Of a DNA stretch of 64,000 nt, positions 27,787 to 35,570 are shown one piece after another. The translations under genes were made by a program, and so were the position numbers. The first letter of the stretch is position 1, and every line of letters begins with the position of its first letter. The stretch lies in the NCBI GenBank assembly GCA_023138875.1, contig JAGLOO010000022.1:1-64000 (forward strand), given 5' to 3'. This stretch comes from Bacteroidales bacterium. Its GTDB lineage: Bacteria; Bacteroidota; Bacteroidia; Bacteroidales; GCA-2748055. The notes under the pieces are model-generated. The model saw nothing but the letters and a program-made list of their open reading frames with translations, had not been told where the DNA came from and searched no databases.

Positions 27787-28803
27787 ATGAACCGTTATAT
27801 TGTTATGATGAAGAAGATCTTATATTTTATAATTGGAGTTGCCCTTCTGGGATCCTGCGTTCCTACCAGCGAATTCACCCAGCTTTCCAATAAAAGCAAT
27901 AACCTGCAGAATGAGCGGGATGGTTTAATGGCAGAAAATGAGTATCTGACGGTTGAGAACAGGGAGATGAGGGCGAAAATTGATGATGTGGAAGATCAAC
28001 AGAAACAATTTGTTGAAGATAGCATCAGGATTTATAAGAAGGTAGAAGCGCTTGAGAAAGAAAAAGCTCAGCTTGAACGCCAGTATACCGACCTGGAGTC
28101 GACCCATGAAGCATTGCTGAGGGGAAATGCCCGGGAAACCCGCAGACTTCTTAATGAATTGCAGACCACCCAGGAGGATTTGGCAAGGAAGCAGCAGCTC
28201 CTTAAGGAACTGGAGTCCAATGTGGCCGGTCAGCGTCAGGATGTAAACAGGTTGCGGGCTGAGCTGGAAGCCAGGAATGCAAGGCTGATGGAGATGGAAG
28301 AGATGCTCTACCAGAAAGATGCGATCCTGGATGATTTGAGGGAAAAGGTTGCAGAGGCATTGCTGGGTTTTGAGGGCCAGGGACTGACAGTTACCCGGAA
28401 GGATGGCAAGGTGTACGTCTCGCTGGAGGAGAAATTGCTATTCAAATCGGGTAGTACGGTGGTGGATCCCAACGGGGTCCGGGCACTGAAACAGCTGGCA
28501 GTGGTGCTTGCAAACAATCCTGACATCAATATTATGATCGAAGGTCACACGGATGATGTCCCTTTCAGAAAAGGTTCGTCCATTAAGGATAACTGGGACC
28601 TGAGTGTGATGCGGGCTACCTCCATCGTAAGGATACTCCTCGATAGATCAGGCATTGTACCCACCAGGATCACCGTGGCGGGCCGGGGAGAATTTTTACC
28701 TGTAGATATTGCCGACACACCTGAATCGCGGAGGAAGAACAGGCGTACCGAGATCATTCTTTCACCCAACCTGGACGAGCTATACCGGCTGCTGGACCTA
28801 TAA
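27787..28803 (+). CDS. OmpA-family lipoprotein with long coiled coil
   Basis: A 338-residue outer-membrane or periplasmic protein. A lipoprotein signal is visible (ILYFIIGVALLGSC, acylated Cys about residue 24; ATG at 27808 is an equally good start). Residues about 30-185 are a Glu/Lys/Arg-rich coiled coil (LENEYL-like heptads, METRRLLNELQTT region). The C-terminal OmpA domain binds peptidoglycan: LLFKSGSTVVDPNG, IMIEGHTDDVPF and the NRRTEIIL end (about 220-330). It probably ties the cell wall to the outer membrane. The 3' end overlaps the convergent GT-C gene by 6 bp. Confidence 0.88.
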   Translation: MNRYIVMMKKILYFIIGVALLGSCVPTSEFTQLSNKSNNLQNERDGLMAENEYLTVENREMRAKIDDVEDQQKQFVEDSIRIYKKVEALEKEKAQLERQYTDLESTHEALLRGNARETRRLLNELQTTQEDLARKQQLLKELESNVAGQRQDVNRLRAELEARNARLMEMEEMLYQKDAILDDLREKVAEALLGFEGQGLTVTRKDGKVYVSLEEKLLFKSGSTVVDPNGVRALKQLAVVLANNPDINIMIEGHTDDVPFRKGSSIKDNWDLSVMRATSIVRILLDRSGIVPTRITVAGRGEFLPVDIADTPESRRKNRRTEIILSPNLDELYRLLDL

Positions 28804-30102
28804 TTTTTTGAGCAGCGGGGCCCACCCTTTAACAGCTCCGCCAATGATCAGCAACTCCACCGGGAGCAGAAACCGCGAAGCGCCCAGCGGACCGGTCACC
28901 AATGCCAGGTAACCCACCAGGAGAACAATGAAAATGCGCGGATAAAGATGATCCCCTTTCCTGAACATGTAGAGCAGGAATCCCGTGATCTTCAGGAGTT
29001 TGAATATGGCGATTAATCCCAGCAGGATCACCAGCCACCAGCCCTGCTGTTTCAGGAAACGGACCGCCCCGGCAAATCCATCCTGGTTTAATTCTGTTAA
29101 AAATCCCGAAGTATTGGATTCCTGAATACTGAAGAATTTTACAAGATCGAACCGGCCTGGATCCAGGAAAAGGCGGATACTCCCCTTCAGGTGAAAGAGG
29201 GCATATTTTACCGGCCGGTCAAGAATAACCTCCCTTACACCCTGATCCAGACAATTGTTCTTTTCCCGGTAGGAGGCACTCGTGCCACAGAAGGTATAAA
29301 GTCTGTCTATTTCAACTGTTGCAGCTTTAGCCCCTTCCTGGTTCATTAAGAAGTAGCGCAGGTTATAGTTCACAAGGTTGGCGGTCTGGATGCTTGAATA
29401 CTGTGATGAACCCGTTCGGTTATAATTCCAGACACTATAGCCGATGATCCAGATGACGGGTAGGCCGACGGCAAGCAAAAATGCCCGTTTTCTGGTTCTC
29501 AAGAGCATGTAAATGGAAATCAAAACAGTGAGGATTACGAATGGGTAAAGAACGGGTTTTGTGGCCATCCCCAGGGTGAGGAACAGGTTAAAAAGCCAGA
29601 TAAAGCGGTTCTCCTGCTTTTCGGAATATTTGAAAACAGACCAGGCCGAAAGCACAAGCAACAGTTGAAAGGGGATTTCGGCCATGATGCGGTTGGAATA
29701 TATAAACTGGGCCGGTGTAGCCAGCAGAAGAATCAACGCTATTACCCCAGAGGCATTCCTCTGTTCGGGGCGTTCGGGAGAAAAGATCCTGAACACGATA
29801 AAAATGGAGACCAGCGAGATCATGATCTGGAGCAGGAACAGGGGAATATCCGATCCGGAAAGTATGGAAATACCCAGGAAAACCGGATAGAGGGGTGGCC
29901 GCCTGGTATACTGTTCTTCTCGTACGGGTTCTGTCAGGTCTCCGCAATAGAGTACTCCCTGGCTGAAAATATTCCGGGAGGCATTCAGGTAATCAACAGA
30001 ATCAGTAAGTGATCCGGGAGGGCGAATGACTGAACTCAGGAAAAAGAGCAGGTGAACAAGCAGCAATGCTGCGTAAAAAAGGAGAGATCGGTCAAGTTTC
30101 AT
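28798..30102 (-). CDS. GT-C-type membrane glycosyltransferase (PMT_2/ArnT-like)
   Basis: A 434-residue polytopic protein with about ten hydrophobic helices. After the first helix comes a periplasmic loop with acidic residues D34 and D37 (SLTDSVDYLNASRN) and then RRPPLYPVFLG, the usual GT39/ArnT-type arrangement for polyprenyl-phosphate-sugar donors. The acceptor is unknown. It starts 5 bp after frr and so may be read with the translation operon. The C-terminal part (MFRKGDHLYPRIFIVLLVGYL region) has two more helices. Confidence 0.75.
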   Translation of the reverse strand: MKLDRSLLFYAALLLVHLLFFLSSVIRPPGSLTDSVDYLNASRNIFSQGVLYCGDLTEPVREEQYTRRPPLYPVFLGISILSGSDIPLFLLQIMISLVSIFIVFRIFSPERPEQRNASGVIALILLLATPAQFIYSNRIMAEIPFQLLLVLSAWSVFKYSEKQENRFIWLFNLFLTLGMATKPVLYPFVILTVLISIYMLLRTRKRAFLLAVGLPVIWIIGYSVWNYNRTGSSQYSSIQTANLVNYNLRYFLMNQEGAKAATVEIDRLYTFCGTSASYREKNNCLDQGVREVILDRPVKYALFHLKGSIRLFLDPGRFDLVKFFSIQESNTSGFLTELNQDGFAGAVRFLKQQGWWLVILLGLIAIFKLLKITGFLLYMFRKGDHLYPRIFIVLLVGYLALVTGPLGASRFLLPVELLIIGGAVKGWAPLLKKL

Positions 30103-30107
30103 GCACC

Positions 30108-30671
30108 TTAGATGGTCATGATATCTTCTTCTTTGGCATCCACAATCTTATCCACCTTTTCGGTGTATTCGTCGGTGAGCTTCTGGATCCTGTCTTCGGC
30201 CGTTTTGGCTTCATCCTCCGAAAGTCCGTCTTTCTGCATCTGCCTGTATTCATCGTTGGCATCCCGCCGGCTGTTCCGGACACTGACCCGGGCGTTTTCG
30301 CCCTCATTTTTCACCTGCTTCACCAGGTCACGCCTTCGCTCTTCAGTGAGCTGGGGGATTCCCAGGCGGATCACCTCACCATTGTTTATCGGGGTAATAC
30401 CCACATTTGAATTCATCAACGCTTTTTCAATGGGGTTGATCATGGTCTTTTCCCAGGGCTGGATCATGATGGTTTTCGCATCGGGTGTACTGATGTTGGA
30501 AACCTGGTTCAGAGGGGTGGGTGCACCATAATAATCCACTATGATTCCATCAAGAATATGTATATTGGCTTTACCTGCCCTGATGCGGTTCAGTTCGTTG
30601 TCAAGGTGGTTAATGGCTTTTTCCATCTGCTCCTTGGTCATCTCAAATACCAGTTGGACTTCTTCGTTCAT
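30108..30671 (-). CDS. frr: ribosome recycling factor
   Basis: A 187-residue factor that, with EF-G, splits post-termination ribosomes. The two-domain family pattern is clear: MEKAINHLDNELNRIRAGKA, VDYYGAPTPLNQVSNIS, TIMIQPWEKTMI, GEVIRLGIPQLTEERRRDLV and the C-terminal helix DEAKTAEDRIQKLTDEY. Length is normal. It follows pyrH by 36 bp, the standard pyrH-frr pair. Confidence 0.97.
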   Translation of the reverse strand: MNEEVQLVFEMTKEQMEKAINHLDNELNRIRAGKANIHILDGIIVDYYGAPTPLNQVSNISTPDAKTIMIQPWEKTMINPIEKALMNSNVGITPINNGEVIRLGIPQLTEERRRDLVKQVKNEGENARVSVRNSRRDANDEYRQMQKDGLSEDEAKTAEDRIQKLTDEYTEKVDKIVDAKEEDIMTI

Positions 30672-30707
30672 GATCTCTGTGGGTTCCGTTAAGCGTACGT
30701 AATTTAT

Positions 30708-31418
30708 TTAAATTTTGATTAAAGTACCAATTTTTTCACCAGAAATAAGTTTTTTCAAATTCCCTTTCTTATTCATATTGAAGACGATAATGGGCAGGCC
30801 ATTCTCCTTGCACATGGTAAAAGCTGTCAGATCCAGGATGCGTAATTCCTTCTGTAACGCTTCGTCAAATGAGAGCTCATCGTATTTTTCTGCTTCAGGA
30901 TCCTTTTCCGGATCACTGGTATATACACCATTCACGCGGGTTCCTTTCAGCATCACATCGGCTTCCATCTCAACCGCACGCAGTGTGGAAGCGGTATCGG
31001 TAGTAAAATAGGGATTCCCGGTACCCCCTGAGAAGATTACGATCTCGTTGTTTTCAAGGGCCTGGATAACCCTGGGTTTGTAATAAAACTCTGCCACCGG
31101 CTCCATCCGGATGGCAGTAAAAAGCCTGGCTGTTTTTCCTTTTGACTCGAATGCCGACTGAAGTGCCAATCCGTTGATGACAGTGGCAAGCATTCCCATA
31201 TAATCACCCTTTACACGGTCAAATCCAGCTTCCACACCAGATATTCCCCGGAAGATGTTACCTCCGCCGATGACGATCCCCACCTGGGTTCCCATCCGGG
31301 ATATTTCAATGATCTCTTCAATGTAATCTTTCAGTCGCCCGGGATCAATTCCGTGTGAACGTCCGTTCATGAGCGCTTCACCGCTCAGTTTAAGCAAAAT
31401 TCGTTTATATGTAGCCAT
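30708..31418 (-). CDS. pyrH: UMP kinase
   Basis: About 236 residues from ATG 31418 (MATYKRILLKLSGEALM, the usual start; the frame is open further upstream without family similarity). It phosphorylates UMP to UDP. Seen: the amino-acid-kinase N-terminus KLSGEAL, GIVIGGGNIFRG (about 52-63), the MLATVINGLALQSAFES regulatory region, GGTGNPYFTTDTAS and the nucleotide-binding KGTRVNGVYTSDP. Normally directly downstream of tsf; here an IS6 element and an 18-bp inverted repeat lie between them, so pyrH-frr must have its own promoter or read from the IS. Confidence 0.96.
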   Translation of the reverse strand: MATYKRILLKLSGEALMNGRSHGIDPGRLKDYIEEIIEISRMGTQVGIVIGGGNIFRGISGVEAGFDRVKGDYMGMLATVINGLALQSAFESKGKTARLFTAIRMEPVAEFYYKPRVIQALENNEIVIFSGGTGNPYFTTDTASTLRAVEMEADVMLKGTRVNGVYTSDPEKDPEAEKYDELSFDEALQKELRILDLTAFTMCKENGLPIIVFNMNKKGNLKKLISGEKIGTLIKI

Positions 31419-31462
31419 TGGTGTGTTTTTTCTCTTTCTAAAAGTAATAAAAAGGTACCAAT

Positions 31463-31507
31463 GATTCGGAGAGATGTTTTCACGCATATAAAACATCTCT
31501 CCAAATC
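31463..31507. repeat. 18-bp inverted repeat between pyrH and the IS6 element
   Basis: Arms GATTCGGAGAGATGTTTT (31463-31480) and AAAACATCTCTCCAAATC (31490-31507) match with one mismatch around a 9-nt loop. A T6 run follows on the plus strand (31512-31518). It could be a terminator, a leader hairpin of pyrH or an older repeat element. Confidence 0.6.
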
Positions 31508-31533
31508 GGATATTTTTTATCGAAAGGATTTTA

Positions 31534-32283
31534 GGTTCTGTCGCATCTATTCAACCATTCACTAAAATCTTCAATTAAACTTCGTTTTATGCAGCTAAAG
31601 AATAAAACGATTTGAACATACTTTGCTCTTGAGTATTCAGCTGATTCTTCTTGATCATATGGACTATCTCTATCCCTGCTATGGTTCTTCTCGCTGACTC
31701 AAAATCCTTAAACCCTAAGCCTTGTTGAATGCGCCATTTAATGAACCGATGATCCTGTTCCACTATATTATTCAAGTATTTACATTGTCTGATTTCAATA
31801 TCGGTAAATGATCTTTTGTTATATATTTTGATCGCACTTTTGTTAGAACCACTTTTATCAATATTGATTAACTCTGGTGTGCCATTGTTTTCTATTGCCT
31901 TTATTAAAAATGACTGAGCACTCATACGCTGTCGACGCTTTGTTAGCAGAAAATCAATCGTATGTCCATCCCGATCAACTGCTCGATATAAATAGCGCCA
32001 GACACCCTTCACTTTGATATACGTCTCATCCATCCTCCATCTCTTACCTACTACCTTCTTTCTCTTGCGCATCTGGGTTTCTATTTCAGGCATGAACTTA
32101 TAAACCCATCTCTGGATAGTGGCATGATCCACTTCTACTCCCCTTATTCTCATTATCTCTTCAACATCCCGATAACTTAAAGTAAAGCGGAATTTTAAAT
32201 AAACTGCTTGTATGATAATTGATTTTGGAAAGCAAAGACCTTTTGTATCCATTTATGCCTTGTCAGGATTTGCGCAGACAACC
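31534..32283 (-). mobile_element. IS6-family insertion sequence
   Basis: About 750 bp bounded by imperfect inverted ends: GGTTCTGTCGCA at 31534-31545 and, on the other side, TGCGCAGACAACC at 32271-32283, whose complement GGTTGTCTGCGCA matches with an offset. GGTTCTGT-type ends and a single short DDE transposase are typical of the IS6/IS26 group. The flanking 8 bp differ (GGATTTTA left, GAGCTTGC right), so no target duplication is present. It lies between tsf and pyrH. Confidence 0.85.
31587..32252 (-). CDS. IS6-family transposase (DDE)
   Basis: A 221-residue transposase with the IS6 order: FRFTLSYRDVEEIMRIRGV, then the helix-turn-helix DHATIQRWVYKF, the first catalytic Asp in WRMDETYIKV (about residue 74), the second in LINIDKSGSN, and the Glu in LNNIVEQDHRFIKWR, 30-odd residues further. 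The ending FESARRTIAGIEIVHMIKKNQ is also family-typical. Length fits an intact enzyme. The element was copied into the tsf-pyrH gap; with normal-looking catalytic residues it may still be active. Confidence 0.93.
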   Translation of the reverse strand: MDTKGLCFPKSIIIQAVYLKFRFTLSYRDVEEIMRIRGVEVDHATIQRWVYKFMPEIETQMRKRKKVVGKRWRMDETYIKVKGVWRYLYRAVDRDGHTIDFLLTKRRQRMSAQSFLIKAIENNGTPELINIDKSGSNKSAIKIYNKRSFTDIEIRQCKYLNNIVEQDHRFIKWRIQQGLGFKDFESARRTIAGIEIVHMIKKNQLNTQEQSMFKSFYSLAA

Positions 32284-32373
32284 GAGCTTGCGAGCTCAGC
32301 GTAGCTAAATAGTGCAGCAAGGAATTCAACATCCTGGAGAATGAATTTCAGTCCCGGTTTAAAAATACTGAAG

Positions 32374-32412
32374 ATAAAAAAAAAGCTGCTCCGCAATGAA
32401 GCAGAACAGCTT
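32374..32412 (-). terminator. rho-independent terminator after tsf
   Basis: On the minus strand a 12-bp stem AAGCTGTTCTGC / GCGGAGCAGCTT (two G-U pairs) with a 6-nt loop is followed by a T-rich run of seven or more. It lies 24 bp past the tsf stop and separates tsf from the IS6 element and pyrH. Confidence 0.9.
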
Positions 32413-32435
32413 TTCACAAGTATCAAATATTCAAA

Positions 32436-33257
32436 TTATTTTACGGCGAACCTTTTAAAACCGGTAACCTGCAAGTCTTTGTCAGCTTCTTTGATATACT
32501 GACTAACGGTCTGCTTGGAGTTCTTTGTAAACTCCTGGTTCAGAAGTGTATTTTCCTTGAGGAATTTGACGACCATTCCCTCTGCGATACGGTCTACAAT
32601 ATTTTCGGGTTTCCCTTCCTGAAGTGCTTTCTCACGTCCGATTCTCTTTTCTTTAGCGATTACCTCAGCAGGAATGTCACTTTTGTCCACTGCTATAGGA
32701 GACATGGCAGCGATTTGCATGGCCACATCTTTTGCAACCTGCTCATCAACGTCTGCTTTACTGAAACCAACCAGCGTAGCCAGGTTATTCCCGAAGTGGT
32801 TGTAAGCCTGTACCTTGTCAGCTTTAATAGAATCATAATAAGTAAGCTCCAGCTTTTCGCCAATGGTTCCTGATTGTTCGGTAATTACTTCAGCAACAGT
32901 CTGATCACCCATAGGAAGGGCCTTCAATGCATCCAGATCAGCCGGCTTCTCAGCCACGGCAAGTTCCAGAATAGAAGTGGAGAATTTTACAAAATCCTCA
33001 TTCTTGGCAACAAAGTCGGTTTCACAATTCAGTGAGATCATTGCACCAAAACCACCTTCAACTTTAGCCTGGACATTTCCTTCACTTGCTTCACGGTCGG
33101 CACGCTTGTCCGCAATGGCCTTACCTTTCTTACGGATAATCTCAATAGCCCTGTCAAAATCACCATCAGCTTCCTGCAAAGCTTTTTTGCAGTCCATCAT
33201 TCCGGCACCGGTGGTTTTCCTCAGTTTTTGTACATCTACAGCTTTAATATCAGCCAT
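32436..33257 (-). CDS. tsf: translation elongation factor Ts
   Basis: A 273-residue guanine-nucleotide exchange factor for EF-Tu. Seen: the UBA-like N-terminus with VQKLRKTTGAGMMDCKKALQ (about 9-28), the KAIADKRADREASEG linker, the core SLNCETDFVAKNEDFVKF and the C-terminal EKALQEGKPENIVDRI with LLNQEFTKNSKQTV. Length is normal for Bacteroidota. It lies 46 bp downstream of rpsB, with a strong terminator after it. Confidence 0.97.
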   Translation of the reverse strand: MADIKAVDVQKLRKTTGAGMMDCKKALQEADGDFDRAIEIIRKKGKAIADKRADREASEGNVQAKVEGGFGAMISLNCETDFVAKNEDFVKFSTSILELAVAEKPADLDALKALPMGDQTVAEVITEQSGTIGEKLELTYYDSIKADKVQAYNHFGNNLATLVGFSKADVDEQVAKDVAMQIAAMSPIAVDKSDIPAEVIAKEKRIGREKALQEGKPENIVDRIAEGMVVKFLKENTLLNQEFTKNSKQTVSQYIKEADKDLQVTGFKRFAVK

Positions 33258-33303
33258 TATTTTATTTTCTTAAATAGTGTTATCAATCAGTTAATTTTTC
33301 GGT

Positions 33304-34359
33304 TTAAGCCCCAGTCTTATCGGTCTTCTCCTCCTTAGTCTCGGTCTTCTCCTCCTTCTTCTCAGCTTTCTTTTCCTCCTTAGTCTCGGCCTTCTCCTCC
33401 TTCTTCTCCTTTTTCTTCTCAGCTTTCTTTTCCTCCTTAACCTCAGCCTTCACCTCTTTTGTCTCTACTTTTTCACTTTCCACTTTCCTGCTTTCAGACC
33501 TTCTTCCACTATCAGTCCTTTTTCTGCTTCCGGCTTCCCTGCGTTCACCGGCTTTCGCCTCAGGTTGTTCTTCGGCTTTTGCCTCAGATCCTTTGGTTGC
33601 AGCTTCTGACTTTTGACTGTCAGCTTTTGACTTTTTAGCTTTTGACTCTGCTGCTTCTTTTTCTTTCTCCATCTTCCTCTCGCTCAGACCTTCAGCGACC
33701 GCATCACCTACGTAATTGATGATCAGTGAGATCGACTTGGAAGCATCGTCATTGGACGGGATCGGGAAATCGATGTTCCGCGGATCGGAATTGGTATCAA
33801 CCATGGCGAATACCGGGATGTTCAGCCTGTTGGCTTCGCGGACAGCAATGTATTCTTTGACAACGTCTACCACAAACATGGCAGCGGGAAGACGGGTAAG
33901 ATCGGCAATACTACCAAGGTTCTTCTCCAGTTTGGCACGCTGACGGGTGATCTGGAGTCTTTCACGTTTTGAAAGGTTGTCGAAAGTACCGTCGACACTC
34001 ATTTTATCGATGGCGCCCATTTTCTTAACAGCCTTCCTTATGGTCGGGAAGTTGGTCAGCATACCGCCTGGCCAGCGCTCGGTCACATAAGGCATGTTGA
34101 TTTCTTTAACCTTCTCGGAAACAATATCTTTGGCCTGCTTTTTGGTGGCCACGAAAAGGATCTTTCGGCCTGACTTCGCAATTTGCTTCATGGCAGAAGC
34201 AGCTTCGCTCAATTTAGCTTCAGTCTTGTTGAGGTCAATGATGTGGATCCCGTTTTTCTCCATAAATATATAAGGAGACATGGCAGGATTCCATTTTCTT
34301 TTCAGGTGACCGAAATGTACACCTGCATCCAATAATTCTTTAAAACTTGTTTCTGGCAT
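33304..34359 (-). CDS. rpsB: 30S ribosomal protein S2 with long Lys/Glu-rich C-terminal tail
   Basis: A 351-residue protein. Residues about 1-230 are normal S2 (LLDAGVHFGHLKRKWNPAMS, then NPRNIDF-like SDPRNIDFPIPSND and LIINYVGDAVAEG). From about residue 235 there is a tail of some 115 residues made almost only of Lys, Glu, Ala, Ser and Arg, including many EEKKAEK and ETKEEK units. Bacteroidota S2 proteins often have short charged extensions, but this one is long. The tail is encoded by imperfect repeats. Third gene of the rplM-rpsI-rpsB-tsf operon. Confidence 0.95.
   Translation of the reverse strand: MPETSFKELLDAGVHFGHLKRKWNPAMSPYIFMEKNGIHIIDLNKTEAKLSEAASAMKQIAKSGRKILFVATKKQAKDIVSEKVKEINMPYVTERWPGGMLTNFPTIRKAVKKMGAIDKMSVDGTFDNLSKRERLQITRQRAKLEKNLGSIADLTRLPAAMFVVDVVKEYIAVREANRLNIPVFAMVDTNSDPRNIDFPIPSNDDASKSISLIINYVGDAVAEGLSERKMEKEKEAAESKAKKSKADSQKSEAATKGSEAKAEEQPEAKAGERREAGSRKRTDSGRRSESRKVESEKVETKEVKAEVKEEKKAEKKKEKKEEKAETKEEKKAEKKEEKTETKEEKTDKTGA
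33307..33480 (-). repeat. imperfect tandem repeats in the rpsB 3' end
   Basis: CTCCTCCTT(A/C)..TCTC-type units recur many times on the plus strand (for example CTTAGTCTCGGTCTTCTCC and CTTAGTCTCGGCCTTCTCC), encoding EEKxETKEEK repeats of the S2 tail. Low complexity of this kind could expand or contract. Confidence 0.6.
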
Positions 34360-34371
34360 TTTTTTAATTTT

Positions 34372-34387
34372 TGCTGGTCAACCAGCA
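34372..34387 (-). other. hairpin in the leader of rpsB
   Basis: TGCTGG-TCAA-CCAGCA forms a perfect 6-bp stem ending 12 bp before the rpsB ATG; a second possible CCC-TTCA-GGG stem lies just upstream. It lies between rpsI and rpsB and could be a translational control structure; this is inference only. Confidence 0.35.
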
Positions 34388-34445
34388 GGTAGCCCCTTCA
34401 GGGAGTCCTGCCAGTTTCGCAATGATTAAGTATAGAAAATCTTTT

Positions 34446-34832
34446 TTAACGCTTGCTGAACTGAAATCTTTTGCGCGCTTTGGGTTGCCCTGGTTTCTTG
34501 CGTTCAACAACGCGCGGATCTCTTGTAACAAAGCCTTCTGCCCTCAGGGCTGGCTTGTAGTCGGGATTAATCTTGATCAAAGCCCTTGAGATGGCGAGGC
34601 GCAATGCTTCGGCCTGACCGGTCATGCCACCACCATCAAGATTGACTTTGATGTCATAATTGCTTTTTAACTCAAGCAGGTTCAGTGGCTGCTCGATAAC
34701 ATAATGAAGTAATTTGTCTGGAAAATACTCTTTGTAATCCCTGTTGTTTACGATAATCTGTCCTTTGCCTTCACTCATATAAATCCTGGCAATGGCTGCT
34801 TTCCTTCTTCCTATCGTATTGATAACTTCCAT
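34446..34832 (-). CDS. rpsI: 30S ribosomal protein S9
   Basis: A 128-residue S9. Seen: TIGRRKAAIARIYMSEGKGQ at the start, NNRDYKEYFP, the VNLDGGGMTGQAEALRLAIS core and the invariant basic tail RKKPGQPKARKRFQFSKR, which reaches toward the P-site tRNA. Starts 5 bp after rplM. Confidence 0.97.
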   Translation of the reverse strand: MEVINTIGRRKAAIARIYMSEGKGQIIVNNRDYKEYFPDKLLHYVIEQPLNLLELKSNYDIKVNLDGGGMTGQAEALRLAISRALIKINPDYKPALRAEGFVTRDPRVVERKKPGQPKARKRFQFSKR

Positions 34833-34837
34833 GATAA

Positions 34838-35293
34838 TTATTTAATGGTATTTAAGTCCAGTTTTTTTGGCTGCTGTGCTTCGTGTGTGTGGGTTTCTCC
34901 AACGAAAACGTAGAGATTTCTGAAGATGGCACTCCCGAGCCTGCTCTTGGGCAGCATGCCCTTCACCGCTTTCTCAACCACCGCTTCCGGCTTTTTGCTC
35001 AGAAGATCTTCGGGGGTCTGTGTGCGCTGTCCGCCCGGGTAACCCGTATGGCGTATGTATTGCTTCTGGGTCATTTTCTTGCCGGTGAGTCTTATCTTTT
35101 CAGCATTGATCACGATGACGTTGTCACCACAATCCACATGTGGAGTAAAACTTGGTTTGTGCTTTCCCCTGAGGATGAATGCCACCTTTGAAGCAAGTCG
35201 TCCCAGTATCTCATCTTTTGCATCAACAACAAACCATTCTTTCTGGACGGTTTCTTTATTTGCTGAAACTGTTTTGTAACTTAATGTGTTCAC
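34838..35293 (-). CDS. rplM: 50S ribosomal protein L13
   Basis: A 151-residue L13. Seen: WFVVDAKDEILGRLASKVA, the GKHKPSFTPHVDCGDNVIVI core, KKMTQKQYIRHTGYPGGQ and AVKGMLPKSRLGSAIFRNL. Length is normal. It opens the rplM-rpsI-rpsB-tsf operon and has a good Bacteroidota-type promoter 35-63 bp upstream. Confidence 0.97.
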   Translation of the reverse strand: MNTLSYKTVSANKETVQKEWFVVDAKDEILGRLASKVAFILRGKHKPSFTPHVDCGDNVIVINAEKIRLTGKKMTQKQYIRHTGYPGGQRTQTPEDLLSKKPEAVVEKAVKGMLPKSRLGSAIFRNLYVFVGETHTHEAQQPKKLDLNTIK

Positions 35294-35327
35294 TTCTATC
35301 CTGTTTTATGCCTGATTTTGTGGTTCG

Positions 35328-35356
35328 CAAAAATACAATTATTTTTTTTAAAACAA
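35328..35356 (-). promoter_or_regulatory. promoter of the rplM-rpsI-rpsB-tsf operon
   Basis: On the minus strand TTG (35354-35356) and TATTTTTG (35328-35335) are spaced 18 bp, fitting the Bacteroidota -33/-7 consensus, and stand 35 bp from the rplM ATG. Confidence 0.6.
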
Positions 35357-35403
35357 GAAGATATCAACAATAAATTCGTTGAATCCATAAAGCGCAGAAA
35401 TTC

Positions 35404-35483
35404 AGTCAAATAGGTTCGGTTTGACTTTGGAAAAATATTACCTTAATCACCTGGTGTTAAACCCGGGTCATACAACACCCGGT
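35404..35483. repeat. two inverted repeats in the rplM / ligase intergenic region
   Basis: AGTCAAA (35404-35410) with TTTGACT (35420-35426), and ACCTGGTGTT (35449-35458) with AACACCCGGT (35474-35483, one mismatch). They lie between divergent genes and could be operator-like or structural; no known factor can be named. Confidence 0.3.
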
Positions 35484-35570
35484 TATTGCCATAAACTGAT
35501 GAATTTCGTCTATTTTGCACAATAGTATTTAGTCTGCGAAGTTATTAAATAATAGGATTGCCAGATTCTG

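Noticed and set aside
30112-30531. Plus-strand open frame antisense to frr
   Set aside because: Ser-rich shadow translation; frr on the other strand is unmistakable.
31419-31496. Upstream extension of pyrH
   Set aside because: The extra 26 residues lie over the inverted repeat and lack family similarity; MATYKRILLKLSG is the normal start.
33307-33480. CRISPR-like repeats in the S2 gene
   Set aside because: Short imperfect in-frame units without spacers; they encode the Lys/Glu tail.
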